DNA of 64,000 bases from Halocynthiibacter namhaensis (GTDB lineage: Bacteria; Pseudomonadota; Alphaproteobacteria; Rhodobacterales; Rhodobacteraceae), in contig NZ_JWIF01000051.1 in NCBI RefSeq assembly GCF_000812685.1, positions 1 to 64,000 on the forward strand. Reading direction: 5' to 3'. The notes under the pieces are model-generated. The model was not told the DNA's origin. It did not search any database and saw nothing but the letters and a program-made list of their open reading frames with translations. Shown here piece after piece: positions 43,246-52,293 of the stretch (positions are counted from its first letter, which is position 1; each line of letters starts with the position of its first letter). The position numbers and the translations under genes are program-made.

Positions 43246-43389
43246 CTAGAAAACTAGAAAACTAGAAAACTAGAAAACTAGAAAACTAGAAAACTAGAAA
43301 ACTAGAAAACTAGAAAACTAGAAAACTAGAAAACTAGAAAACTAGAAAACTAGAAAACTAGAAAACTAGAAAACTAGAAAACTAGAAAA
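43246..43389. repeat. 18 perfect tandem copies of CTAGAAAA
   Basis: Every copy from 43246 to 43389 is identical, 144 bp in all. It lies between a rightward stop (43035) and a leftward stop (43430), outside any gene. CTAG is rare in most bacterial genomes, so 18 copies side by side is a marked anomaly. Perfect uniformity suggests recent slippage expansion. Confidence 0.97.
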
Positions 43390-43429
43390 CTGATTTTTCG
43401 AATGTACCGCTATGCTCCGCAGCTGATAT

Positions 43430-45040
43430 CTATTGAATGGCTGCCGTCTTGATCAAATCAGCGGCTTTTTCTGCGATCATAATCACCGGGGATGCCGTGT
43501 TTCCGGATACGATCTTAGGCATAACTGATGCATCCACCACTCGCAGGCCATCAATCCCATGAACACGCAGTTGCTCATCCACCACGGCCATGGGGTCGCG
43601 ACCCATCTTACAGGTACCCACCGGATGAAATATTGTCGTGGCCAGGTTACCCGCTTCCCGCAAGAGATCCGCATCAGATGCGATATTTGGCCCGGGCAGA
43701 ATTTCTTCTGGGTTGAAAGCTTCTAAGGCCTGTGCACCCATGATCTTCCGGGCTTGCTGAACGGCCTTCACAGCCACATGTTTATCACGTTGCGCTGACA
43801 GATAGTTCAGCTTGATCGAAGGGTGCTTCATGTGGTCTTGGTTGGTCGCATGGGTTGACCCAACACTTTCTGGGCGCAGATTGCAGACGGAGACAGTGAT
43901 AGCCGGGAAGGGATGCAACGGGTCGCCGAGCTTGTCACAAGACAGGGGCTGCACATGATATTCAAGGTCGGGCGTGGCGACGGTTTCATCGGATTTTGTG
44001 AACATTCCAAATTGGCTGGGTGCCATGGAAAGGGGCCCGGATCGTTTCAACGCATATTGTGCGCCCATTGCGATTTTCCCAAGGATGCTGTTTGATTTCT
44101 CGTTTAAGGTCTTGGTGTTATGCACTTTGAACACGGTGCGAATTTGCAGGTGATCTTGAAGGTTTTCGCCAACACCGGCGCTTTCGTGCTTCACGTCAAT
44201 GCCCAAATCTTGCAATACATCAGGGCGGCCAATGCCAGACAGTTCCAATATCTTGGGCGAATTGATTGCACCAGCGGCCAGCAGAACTTCACCTGTTGCG
44301 CGCGCGGATTTCACCACCCCGTTCTCGCGCCATGTCACGCCGGTGGCCCGTCGCCCCTCAAGTGTGATGGTTTCCGTGTGGGCGGCGGTGATCACCCGAA
44401 GGTTGGGGCGGGCTTCCGCAGGGCGTAGAAATGCTTTTGCGGCGGACCACCGTTGACCACCGCTTTGGTTCACCTCAAAGAAACCGGATCCCTCGTTGTT
44501 GCCATCGTTGAAATCCGCCCGTGGGTGGATCCCAAATTCAGAAGCGCCTTGTTGAAACGCCTTCAGGATCTCCCATTCAAGGCGTTGGGTCGTGACTTTC
44601 CATTCGCCGCCCGCACCATGTTGATCTGATCCGCCCGCGTGGTGATCCTCTGATTTTTTGAAATAGGGCAAGACATCATCCCAGCCCCATCCACGGTTCC
44701 CCATTTGGGCCCAGGTGTCATAATCCGCAGCTTGACCGCGCATATAGATCATACCGTTGATCGAGGTGCAGCCCCCCAAAACCTTACCACGCGGATAGTT
44801 CAGTGAACGTCCATTAAGGCCAGCTTCAGGCGCGGTTTTCATCATCCAATCCGTACGTGGATTGTCCATGCAATAGAGATAGCCAACAGGAATGTGGATC
44901 CAATGCCAGTTGTCACGCCCGCCCGCTTCCAAAAGCAACACACGCGTCTTTGGGTTTTCGGACAGGCGGTTCGCCAGCACACATCCGGCCGTGCCAGCGC
45001 CGGCAATGATATAATCGTATGTGCCCTGTGAAACGGTCAT
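43430..45040 (-). CDS. GMC-family FAD oxidoreductase (choline-dehydrogenase-like)
   Basis: 536 residues. The N-terminal dinucleotide motif is IIAGAGTAGCVLANRL, the GMC signatures are GGCTSINGMIYMRG and the later GEVLLAAGAINSPKILELSGIG, and the C-terminus holds the active-site HPVGTCKMG and NTASPVIMIAEKAAD. It oxidises an alcohol with FAD. The substrate could be choline or another alcohol; betaine genes are absent. It is divergent from the MmgE/PrpD gene. Confidence 0.93.
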   Translation of the reverse strand: MTVSQGTYDYIIAGAGTAGCVLANRLSENPKTRVLLLEAGGRDNWHWIHIPVGYLYCMDNPRTDWMMKTAPEAGLNGRSLNYPRGKVLGGCTSINGMIYMRGQAADYDTWAQMGNRGWGWDDVLPYFKKSEDHHAGGSDQHGAGGEWKVTTQRLEWEILKAFQQGASEFGIHPRADFNDGNNEGSGFFEVNQSGGQRWSAAKAFLRPAEARPNLRVITAAHTETITLEGRRATGVTWRENGVVKSARATGEVLLAAGAINSPKILELSGIGRPDVLQDLGIDVKHESAGVGENLQDHLQIRTVFKVHNTKTLNEKSNSILGKIAMGAQYALKRSGPLSMAPSQFGMFTKSDETVATPDLEYHVQPLSCDKLGDPLHPFPAITVSVCNLRPESVGSTHATNQDHMKHPSIKLNYLSAQRDKHVAVKAVQQARKIMGAQALEAFNPEEILPGPNIASDADLLREAGNLATTIFHPVGTCKMGRDPMAVVDEQLRVHGIDGLRVVDASVMPKIVSGNTASPVIMIAEKAADLIKTAAIQ

Positions 45041-45196
45041 ATGCGTTCTCCCTTGATGTCATTTCATAGCAACGCATGCATGCAAATGACCAGTGTGCCG
45101 CCGCGTTCCGGCGCAAAGAGGCCCGTAAATGTCGGCAATCTGACAGAATGGGACGCATCAGAGGTAAAAGCTGATGATATCAAGGGAGAGAACCAC

Positions 45197-46525
45197 ATGT
45201 CAGCCTTCACCGATTTCGTTCTAAACACCAAACCTCAAGACGTACCGGATCACGTGCGTGCGCGCACGGCAGATTATCTGTTGGATTTGATCGCGGTGGC
45301 GGCAGGGGCCGTGGACATGCCCGCGTCACGTATCATCCGTGAAAGCACGGCGCGCATGTATGGTCCCGGGACGGGGGGCAACGCGCATATGTTGTTTGAT
45401 GCACGCAAGGTCAGCGTGGCGGGGGCGGCGCTGGCGACCGCAACGCAGATCGACGCATTGGACGCACATGATGGGTACTCCCCATCGAAAGGGCATGCTG
45501 GTTGTGGTTTAATCGGTGCTTTGTTGGCCGAAGTCGATGAGATGGAAGATCTTGCTGGTGATGAATTCCTGACCACGCTTGCGATCGGATATGAAGTCGC
45601 CTGTCGCGCAGCGGTTTCCTTACACGAGACTGCTTGCGATTATCACACATCCGGCGCGTGGGTTGCGATTGCCTGTGCTGCCATGTCGGTGCGTTTAAAG
45701 GGTGGATCACCCGAAACGTTACGCCAAGCCATTGGGATTGCGGAATATCACGGCCCGCGCAGCCAGATGATGCGCGAGATCGACAACCCAACCATGCTGC
45801 ACGACGGATCTGGCTGGGGGGCGATGACGGGGGTTGTTTCTGCGGATATGGCCATGGGCGGGTTTCTCGGGGCACCGGCCATCACCGTCGAAGCTGGCGA
45901 GGTCGCCCATCATTGGAATGATCTGGGAACGCGTTGGTTGGTGATGGAACAGAACATCAAGCTTTTCCCAATTTGTCGTTGGGTCCATGCGCCCATCGGT
46001 GCCGCGCTGAAGTTGCGATCTGAACATGAGATCCAAAGCGCGGACATCGAACGGATTGAAATTCACGCCTTTCATAATTCAACGCGCTTGTCCCACAGCA
46101 TGCCCAAGGGCATCGCCGAGGCACAGTATTCTCTGTGTTATCCCGTGGCCTGCGCCTTGAAGCTGGGGCGCGTTGGCCCTTCAGAAATTACGGGGGCGTT
46201 GTTTGATGACGCGGAAATCGCGCGGCTTGTTGGCGTGACCGATGTGTCAGAATGCGATCATTGCAATGCGAATTTTCCAGCGGATCGTTTGGGGCGGGTT
46301 GTCTTACACCTTAAGGATGGGCGCAGCTTTGACAGCGGCATATCGCAGGCTCCGGGCGAGGCATCTGCACCGATTTCACGCGCAGGCTTGATCGAAAAAT
46401 TCCACAGCTATGCAGACCCTGTTTTAGGACATGATCGCGCAAGCAAGATACGAACCTCAGTTTTTGACTTGCAACAGGGCGGGGCCTTGGGGGATGTGTT
46501 GCGACAGCTGCGCGCCCCAGCCTGA
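45197..46525 (+). CDS. MmgE/PrpD-family protein
   Basis: 442 residues from ATG 45197, preceded by GGGAGAG. MmgE/PrpD fold, a two-domain helical enzyme family that includes 2-methylcitrate dehydratase. Visible parts are VLNTKPQDVPDHVRARTADYLLD, ALDAHDGYSPSKGHAGCG (active region), ACDYHTSGAWVAIACAAM, and NIKLFPICRWVHAPIGAALKL. Divergent from the GMC gene, whose start is next to it; the pair may act on the same substrate. Exact reaction unknown. Confidence 0.9.
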   Translation: MSAFTDFVLNTKPQDVPDHVRARTADYLLDLIAVAAGAVDMPASRIIRESTARMYGPGTGGNAHMLFDARKVSVAGAALATATQIDALDAHDGYSPSKGHAGCGLIGALLAEVDEMEDLAGDEFLTTLAIGYEVACRAAVSLHETACDYHTSGAWVAIACAAMSVRLKGGSPETLRQAIGIAEYHGPRSQMMREIDNPTMLHDGSGWGAMTGVVSADMAMGGFLGAPAITVEAGEVAHHWNDLGTRWLVMEQNIKLFPICRWVHAPIGAALKLRSEHEIQSADIERIEIHAFHNSTRLSHSMPKGIAEAQYSLCYPVACALKLGRVGPSEITGALFDDAEIARLVGVTDVSECDHCNANFPADRLGRVVLHLKDGRSFDSGISQAPGEASAPISRAGLIEKFHSYADPVLGHDRASKIRTSVFDLQQGGALGDVLRQLRAPA

Positions 46526-46826
46526 TCTGGTCCCCGCGCTGCGGAAGGCCAGTGACACTTGAGGTGCGGCTGAAACACCTGGATTTGCTGTAGACGTCGC
46601 ATTTCATGGCACGGACCCGAGGTTTTTAGCGGTGGTTTGGTCATGTTGTTCGCGATTTTTTATGAAGGCCAAGATTTGAACGCGGCTGCGATATTGTGAA
46701 ATTACAGTCACTTAACAGGTATGGATAAAATTTTAGACACTGCGTTGTTTGGGCGCAGGGTGTTTTCTGCTGTTTATAAAGGCTTGCTTAATAGGCTGTG
46801 TGAAGAATGCCCCTGTAATTAGTAAT
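46526..46826. other. Upstream region of the chemoreceptor
   Basis: About 300 bp between PrpD and the leader structure. A minus-strand frame at 46408-46644 reads MTKPPLKTSG.. and may be a trace of an old insertion sequence, but I cannot assign it. Otherwise nothing. Confidence 0.35.
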
Positions 46827-46892
46827 CCCGGCCGAACTGCATATTGCAGGCTCCTCCGAAATACGGGCAGCCGGGCCCCTTCATTTTAGGGG
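46827..46892 (+). ncRNA. Structured 5' leader of the chemoreceptor gene
   Basis: CCCGGC (46827-46832) pairs with GCCGGG (46870-46875). Inside, CTGCA-TAT-TGCAG (46837-46849) forms a hairpin. Immediately after, CCCCT (46876-46880) pairs with AGGGG (46888-46892), ending 32 bp before the ATG. Three stems in 66 bases form a compact RNA. It does not match the riboswitches I know (c-di-GMP, glycine, FMN, TPP). Confidence 0.45.
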
Positions 46893-46924
46893 GTAATTGC
46901 TAGATATAACTGGGGTAACCGAAT

Positions 46925-49900
46925 ATGAGCAGTGGATTTAAAACCTTTATTACTGGTATTGGCGGGAAAGTTGCGGCCGCGATGTTGACCATGGCGGCAT
47001 TGATCGCGGCCTCGATCTCCATCGGGTATTTTGCATCTGAAAACGTCAGCACGCGGCTGGATCAGCTCAGTGAAACCGAATTGCCCGAATTGGAACATTC
47101 CGTCGAACTGATCGCGACAACCAGCGCATTACAACATGCACTCGGCGCCCTCCTTGTTTCCGAGAACCGAGATCTGCTAGATCAAGCGGTTCTCGAAGTT
47201 GATCGCATTCAAGCAGAACTTAAAGACAGCCACAGCGATGAAATACACGAGACGGCTGCGCCACAGTCCCCTTCAGAGGTTGGCCCAATTTCTGCGGCAA
47301 ATACGTTGGTCTCAGGTGATCTGGCCACGCCCAGCGTTGATGACGCGCTTGGCGAACGTTTCGATGCGACATTGCAACGTTTGGGGAGCCTCGCAACGAT
47401 CCGGAGGCAAGAATTCGCAAATCTGGAAGCAATCGACGCGACCGTGTCTCGCTTGCGGACCCTAAGTGCTGAGGTGTCTTCGATGCTTAGCTCTGCGTCA
47501 GATGTGGTGTACTTCCAAGTGGTCGTCGGTGGTCGACGCACAAGTGACACGGTGAATGAAACGCTTCATGGTATTGTTGAAAAAGACTTTCGGGACATTC
47601 GTTTGGGCTTGGAAATCGATGGCGAAGTCAATCAGATTTCGGGTGTTGTCCTTGCTTTACCTGATGTAGAAACCTCAGGTATGACCGTGGCGTTGAAGGA
47701 AATGGGTCTCACCGCACTTTCAAATTTGCAAAAACATCTTGTGGAAGCCGAAGAGTCCGAAGCCCTCGCTGACATATTGCCCGAACTTAAGCGTCTCGCC
47801 GCGCTTTTCGGTACGCAGTTGAATGCTGTGGCCGGGTTTGGTTTGGATCTAAGTGATACAATTTATGATAGCCGTGAAGAAATCGACCGAACATTACGCA
47901 TCATCATTGGCGTATCGATGGCAAACCTAAATGCGCGCGTTGAAGAAGCGGCCGTCGAGAATAGAGCTGCGGTACAAGATCTTATGTCCAATCAAGTCAG
48001 CGCGATACGCGAACTCGCGATGTTGGACGCACAAGTCACTGGATTGGTTGGAATTGCCTTTGAGGTTGCCGTGGCAAACACACCCGAACAATTGGCTGAT
48101 GCCTCTGCCCGATTGGCTTCGGCAGTTTCAACATTACAGAGGTTGTCAAACCAAGCACCGGCAGAGATGAAACCGGTTTTACAAGGTATACTGGAAGTTG
48201 CGAACCCTGAAACGGGCCTGCCGAAATTACGTCAAGGGGTGTTGTCTTGGCGTATGGATGCAGCCAATGCAGCATTCCAAGTCGCAACAGACGTCGGTGA
48301 AATTTCGGCTTTGACCCAGGCTGGCGGGACGCGCGCGCTTTCGCGAATTGATGAAGCGAAACAGGAACTTGGAAGCCGCTTGCTGCACGCTCAAAATAAC
48401 TTGCAATTGATTGCGCTCTTGGCTGTGGTTGCAATTGTTCCGATTCAATTTTTGACGTGGCTTACCATTATTCGCCCCATGCGCCGGGTCAGTGCTGCGA
48501 CGCTTGGCCTTGCCAATGGCGATTTGCACGCCAGCGATCAGTTGAAGTATAGCACAGGCGAAGTGGGGGATATGACACGGGCACTACGTGTATTCCGTGA
48601 CAACATAATTGAAAAAAACCGCCTTCAAGAAGAAGAAAAGCTGGAACAGGCGCGCCGGCTTAAAGAAGAACAACAAGCCGAAGAAGAGAAGCGCGCCCGA
48701 GAAGACGCAGAACGTCAAGAAATCCTCGCGCGAGAAAAGAGAGAACAAGACCGCCGGGATGCAGAACAAGCTCGCGAGGAAGCTGCAAAAGAAGCTGCTG
48801 CGCAAGAAGACCGTCGCCAACGCGAGGAACAAAACCTACTTGTATCAAATCTGGCGGAAGGCCTGACGAAGCTTGCCAGTGGCGACTTGCAGGCAAAAAT
48901 CACCCAAGAATTCCCAGAAGCCTATGAACAGTTGCGCATAGATTTCAATCGCACCGCGGAAGCTTTGGGCGAGATCATCGGAACGATTTCCAACTCAGTT
49001 GGCACGATTTCCGGGGATAGTACCGAAATCGCGAATGCGGCCAGTGAATTGTCGACCAGAACGGAACACTCTGTTGAGATGCTGTTGCAAACGTCTGCGG
49101 CGATCGAACAAATGACGATCTCGGTGCAATCTGCAGCCAGCGGTGCGGAACAAGCCGACGTTAAAGTGCGCGAAGCGCGCAGTGAAGCGGAGAAAAGTGG
49201 CGAGGTTGTCAGCGAAGCGTCGCTTGCAATGGGCGAGATCGAAAATTCATCCGACGCGATTTCCCAGATCATTTCGGTCATTGAAGGTATCGCGTTTCAA
49301 ACCAATTTGCTGGCTTTGAACGCGGGTGTTGAAGCAGCCCGTGCTGGGGAAGCAGGTCGTGGATTTGCGGTCGTCGCATCCGAAGTGCGTGCGTTGGCAC
49401 AGCGTTCATCTGACGCGGCCCATCAAATCGAAGAACTGATCACAAAAAGTGGGGATCAGGTGAAGAAGGGGGTGCAATTGGTTGCTCGGGCCGGCAGCGC
49501 GCTTGAGGGAATTTCAAAATCAGTTGTTGAGGTTGCCCATCACGTGACAGACATCGCCACTTCCACAAAAGAGCAGGCCCAAGGGATCGGAGAAGTGAAC
49601 GTCGCTGTGACCAAACTCGAAGGATTCGCGCAGCAAAATGCGGCGATGTTTGAGGAAACAACTGCGGCCAGCCATTCATTAAAGCAAGAGGCACAAGTGT
49701 TATCAACAATCGTTTCAAAGTTCGAAGGCGGAGGAGCGCAAGCAGAGCCCTCGGTCAATGAAACTCATATTGAACAAGTTTCGAACGCCCCTGTTCCATC
49801 CAATGACGACGTGAAGGATTTTTCGGAACGGCCAAATACACATATTGAAGATTTAGGTGATGGTTGGTTTGAAGTCGGGGAGGAGCATGGAGAGGCACAG

Positions 49901-49951
49901 GACGCGTTTGCGCGTGACGAAGAAGGTGTGTTTGTCAGTTCCCGAGGATAA
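46925..49951 (+). CDS. Large methyl-accepting chemotaxis protein
   Basis: 1008 residues. A first membrane segment at about 13-32, a long periplasmic sensor (about 40-490, helical), a second membrane segment (about 493-516), and HAMP (IRPMRRVSAATLGLANGDL). A charged coiled coil follows (about 565-645), then a second HAMP-like stretch and the MCP signalling domain with the hairpin tip GIAFQTNLLALNAGVEAARAGEAGRGFAVVASEVRALA. No clear CheR/CheB docking pentapeptide at the C-terminus. The sensor has no recognised domain. Preceded by a structured leader. Confidence 0.92.
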   Translation: MSSGFKTFITGIGGKVAAAMLTMAALIAASISIGYFASENVSTRLDQLSETELPELEHSVELIATTSALQHALGALLVSENRDLLDQAVLEVDRIQAELKDSHSDEIHETAAPQSPSEVGPISAANTLVSGDLATPSVDDALGERFDATLQRLGSLATIRRQEFANLEAIDATVSRLRTLSAEVSSMLSSASDVVYFQVVVGGRRTSDTVNETLHGIVEKDFRDIRLGLEIDGEVNQISGVVLALPDVETSGMTVALKEMGLTALSNLQKHLVEAEESEALADILPELKRLAALFGTQLNAVAGFGLDLSDTIYDSREEIDRTLRIIIGVSMANLNARVEEAAVENRAAVQDLMSNQVSAIRELAMLDAQVTGLVGIAFEVAVANTPEQLADASARLASAVSTLQRLSNQAPAEMKPVLQGILEVANPETGLPKLRQGVLSWRMDAANAAFQVATDVGEISALTQAGGTRALSRIDEAKQELGSRLLHAQNNLQLIALLAVVAIVPIQFLTWLTIIRPMRRVSAATLGLANGDLHASDQLKYSTGEVGDMTRALRVFRDNIIEKNRLQEEEKLEQARRLKEEQQAEEEKRAREDAERQEILAREKREQDRRDAEQAREEAAKEAAAQEDRRQREEQNLLVSNLAEGLTKLASGDLQAKITQEFPEAYEQLRIDFNRTAEALGEIIGTISNSVGTISGDSTEIANAASELSTRTEHSVEMLLQTSAAIEQMTISVQSAASGAEQADVKVREARSEAEKSGEVVSEASLAMGEIENSSDAISQIISVIEGIAFQTNLLALNAGVEAARAGEAGRGFAVVASEVRALAQRSSDAAHQIEELITKSGDQVKKGVQLVARAGSALEGISKSVVEVAHHVTDIATSTKEQAQGIGEVNVAVTKLEGFAQQNAAMFEETTAASHSLKQEAQVLSTIVSKFEGGGAQAEPSVNETHIEQVSNAPVPSNDDVKDFSERPNTHIEDLGDGWFEVGEEHGEAQDAFARDEEGVFVSSRG

Positions 49952-49984
49952 GGATGATGAACACGATCAATTGTTATGATTTCG

Positions 49985-50110
49985 ATGGGATCTGGCTGTT
50001 GGGCTTAGCCTTTGATGTGTTGACCGACAGGCACCGTTTCCACATGTCGACAGTTACCGATGGTTTCACCCGTGAGAATCCAGCGCTGGCAGCGGATACA
50101 TTTTTCGATC
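49985..50110 (+). pseudogene. Remnant of IS3-family transposase OrfB
   Basis: Within a 134-codon frame starting at 49954, the stretch LAFDVLTDRHRF, TDGFTREN and PALAADT matches the part of IS3-family OrfB around the first catalytic Asp (usually SxDFVSDxLTDGRRFR..VVDDFTRE). The codons before and after have no transposase similarity. The rest of the insertion sequence is gone, so this is a decayed fragment, not an active gene. Confidence 0.65.
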
Positions 50111-50331
50111 AACGTGCTGCCGGAGACATGACCACGTTAACGCTGAACGCGGCATGTAAAGTCAATCGTGTCCCTTACCGAGGTTATGGTTTGCATGATG
50201 GAACTGAGCGAAGGTCAACGAAGGTAATGCACGTCTGGTTGTCGGACATTTGGGCACAAGGTCGTGTGAAGCGGGGGCTATTCGGATCGCGATGTGCATG
50301 GAATATGGCCCCGAGCCGGGGTGAGAGAGAT

Positions 50332-50359
50332 CCTACCAATTTAGCACCAGATTGGTAGG
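50332..50359 (+). terminator. Hairpin downstream of chemoreceptor/IS remnant
   Basis: CCTACCAAT, loop of 10, ATTGGTAGG: 9-bp perfect arms, then TCCGTTTTCG. Probable transcription end of the chemoreceptor unit. Confidence 0.55.
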
Positions 50360-50591
50360 TCCGTTTTCGTTATATCTTGGGCGCTCTCAATTGGCACGGT
50401 GTCTTCATATGAGCTGTGCAATTTGACGGTAGGTGAGGGCTGGGTTTTCTGAAAACCAGGCATTGGGGATGGAGGAAGGCCTCAAGTAATTCGGATGACA
50501 CAAAGCGTAGCCAAAGCAAAAAACTGTCGCTAAGATGAATTAGAAAATTGAGCAAGCTACATAAGTGGCTGCCACATCTTGGGAGAGAAGA

Positions 50592-51599
50592 ATGCAGAAA
50601 TTTTTAGGTAAAACCGCAATTGCCGCTTTGTCATTGGCGTTTGCTGGGGAAGCTGTTGCGACGGAATGGAATGTGTCGGTTTGGGGCAAACGTCGTGCGT
50701 TTACAGAGCATGTTGAGCGTCTGGCCGAATTGGTCAGCGAAAAAACCAACGGCGAATTTACGTTGAACATCAGCTACGGCGGTTTGTCGAAGAACCGCGA
50801 AAACCTTGATGGGATTTCAATTGGGGCCTTTGAAATGGCGCAATTTTGTGCGGGCTATCACCGTGACAAAAACCCAACCATCACGGTGCTTGAACTGCCA
50901 TTCTTGGGCGTGAATAACCTCGCGGAAGAGGTTGCGGTCTCTCATGCGGTGTACCAACACCCTGCGGTGCAAGCGGATCTCGCGCGTTGGAATGCCAAGC
51001 TTTTGATGACGTCACCCATGCCGCAATATAATCTTGTTGGCACTGGCGAGGCGCGTGACGAACTGGGCGAGTTTGACGGCATGCGTGTGCGTGCAACCGG
51101 TGGGATTGGTAAGGCCTTTGAAGCTGTCGGTGGCGTGCCAACTTCGGTGACCGCAACCGAAGCCTATAACGCCATGGAAAGTGGTGTTGTGGACACGGTC
51201 GCCTTCGCCCAACACGCGCATTTGGCCTTCCGCACGATTGATATTGCCGATTGGTGGACTGAGAACCTCAACCCTGGGACCGTGAATTGCCCGGTTGTGG
51301 TCAACACGGATGCCTATGATGCGCTGTCTGATGGAGAACGCGAAGCTCTGGACAGTTCAGTGGATGAAGCCATTGCGCATTACCTTGAAAACTATGGTGA
51401 ATTGCTGACTCGTTGGGATGGCATCTTGGAGGAAAAAGGCGTGGAACGCGTGACTTTATCCGAAGACGAACTTGCCCAATTCCGCGCAATTGCAGCTGAC
51501 CCAATTCGCGAAAAATGGATCGCGGATATGTCAGCACAGGGTATTCCTGCACAAGAGCTATATGACCTCGTGCAAACCACGCTTGCAGCGCAACGCTAA
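50592..51599 (+). CDS. dctP: TRAP transporter solute-binding protein
   Basis: 335 residues from ATG 50592, with GGGAGAGAAG upstream. Signal peptide (MQKFLGKTAIAALSLAFAGEAVA), then a DctP-type periplasmic protein: EHVERLAELVSEKTNGEFTL, LGEFDGMRVRATGG (Arg that salt-bridges a carboxylate), TATEAYNAMESGVVD. It captures an organic acid outside the inner membrane. First gene of a dctPQM operon. Confidence 0.93.
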   Translation: MQKFLGKTAIAALSLAFAGEAVATEWNVSVWGKRRAFTEHVERLAELVSEKTNGEFTLNISYGGLSKNRENLDGISIGAFEMAQFCAGYHRDKNPTITVLELPFLGVNNLAEEVAVSHAVYQHPAVQADLARWNAKLLMTSPMPQYNLVGTGEARDELGEFDGMRVRATGGIGKAFEAVGGVPTSVTATEAYNAMESGVVDTVAFAQHAHLAFRTIDIADWWTENLNPGTVNCPVVVNTDAYDALSDGEREALDSSVDEAIAHYLENYGELLTRWDGILEEKGVERVTLSEDELAQFRAIAADPIREKWIADMSAQGIPAQELYDLVQTTLAAQR

Positions 51600-51610
51600 A
51601 TCATACAATC

Positions 51611-51639
51611 AGCCCCTTGGATATTTCCAGGGGGCTTTT
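51611..51639 (+). terminator. Attenuator between dctP and dctQ
   Basis: AGCCCCTTGGA, loop TATT, TCCAGGGGGCT with TTTT: 11-bp stem with one mismatch, 11 bp after dctP. It can end part of the transcripts so that DctP is made in excess over DctQM. Confidence 0.75.
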
Positions 51640-51656
51640 CTTCTGAGGGGGCCGCT

Positions 51657-52292
51657 ATGGCTGGCAGTAGCGCTGTGCGTGAAGATGATTCCTTACTAAG
51701 CCGTTTGGATGTCAAACTATTGAAATTAGAAACCGTCCTGGCTTTGGTCAGCGGTTTTGCTGTGTTTTCCCTGATGGTTTTTGCCGTCGTTTCAGTGACA
51801 GGGCGATCGGCGATCAACAGACCTTTGCCGGGATATGTTGACTGGATCGAGCAGGTGTTGCCGCTGATTGCCTTCATGGGGGTCAGTTATACCCAACGAA
51901 ATGGCGGGCATATCCGAATGGATATTGTGATTGGTGCCTTGAAGGGCCGTGCACTTTGGTTGGCAGAAATGATCACTGTTTTTGCCATGCTTGTCCTGAC
52001 GATCCTGCTGGTGTGGGGCAGTTGGGCGCATTTTGCCCGAGCTTTTGATTTTGCTGCCCCTTTGTGGAGTCGCGACAGTTCGATTGACATTGGCATCCCA
52101 CTTTGGCCTGCGAAACTGATGGCACCGCTGGCATTTTCGGTGCTGTGTACGCGACTTGTTTTGCAACTGTGGGGCTATGGTTGCGCTTTTGTACGAAATG
52201 ACCCCAGCCCTGTCGCGGTGCCTCTGATCCAGAGCGCCGCTGAACAGGCCCAAGAAGAAGCCCTGCATGTCAGCGGCGGAGGCAAAGAATAA
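51657..52292 (+). CDS. dctQ: TRAP transporter small permease
   Basis: 211 residues with four membrane helices (about 34-57, 68-84, 107-130, 148-170). The family motif is in YVDWIEQVLPLIAFMGVSYTQRNGGHIRMDI. A DctQ helper subunit that scaffolds DctM. Ends 2 bp before dctM. Confidence 0.92.
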   Translation: MAGSSAVREDDSLLSRLDVKLLKLETVLALVSGFAVFSLMVFAVVSVTGRSAINRPLPGYVDWIEQVLPLIAFMGVSYTQRNGGHIRMDIVIGALKGRALWLAEMITVFAMLVLTILLVWGSWAHFARAFDFAAPLWSRDSSIDIGIPLWPAKLMAPLAFSVLCTRLVLQLWGYGCAFVRNDPSPVAVPLIQSAAEQAQEEALHVSGGGKE

Positions 52293-52293
52293 C

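Noticed and set aside
43246-43389. CRISPR array
   Set aside because: The unit is only 8 bp and there are no spacers, so it is a simple tandem repeat.
46408-46644. Minus-strand frame overlapping the PrpD end
   Set aside because: Too weak to call an IS remnant or a gene; antisense to PrpD.
50111-50358. C-terminal part of the frame after the receptor as a real protein
   Set aside because: No similarity, and it follows a transposase fragment; more likely random open frame.
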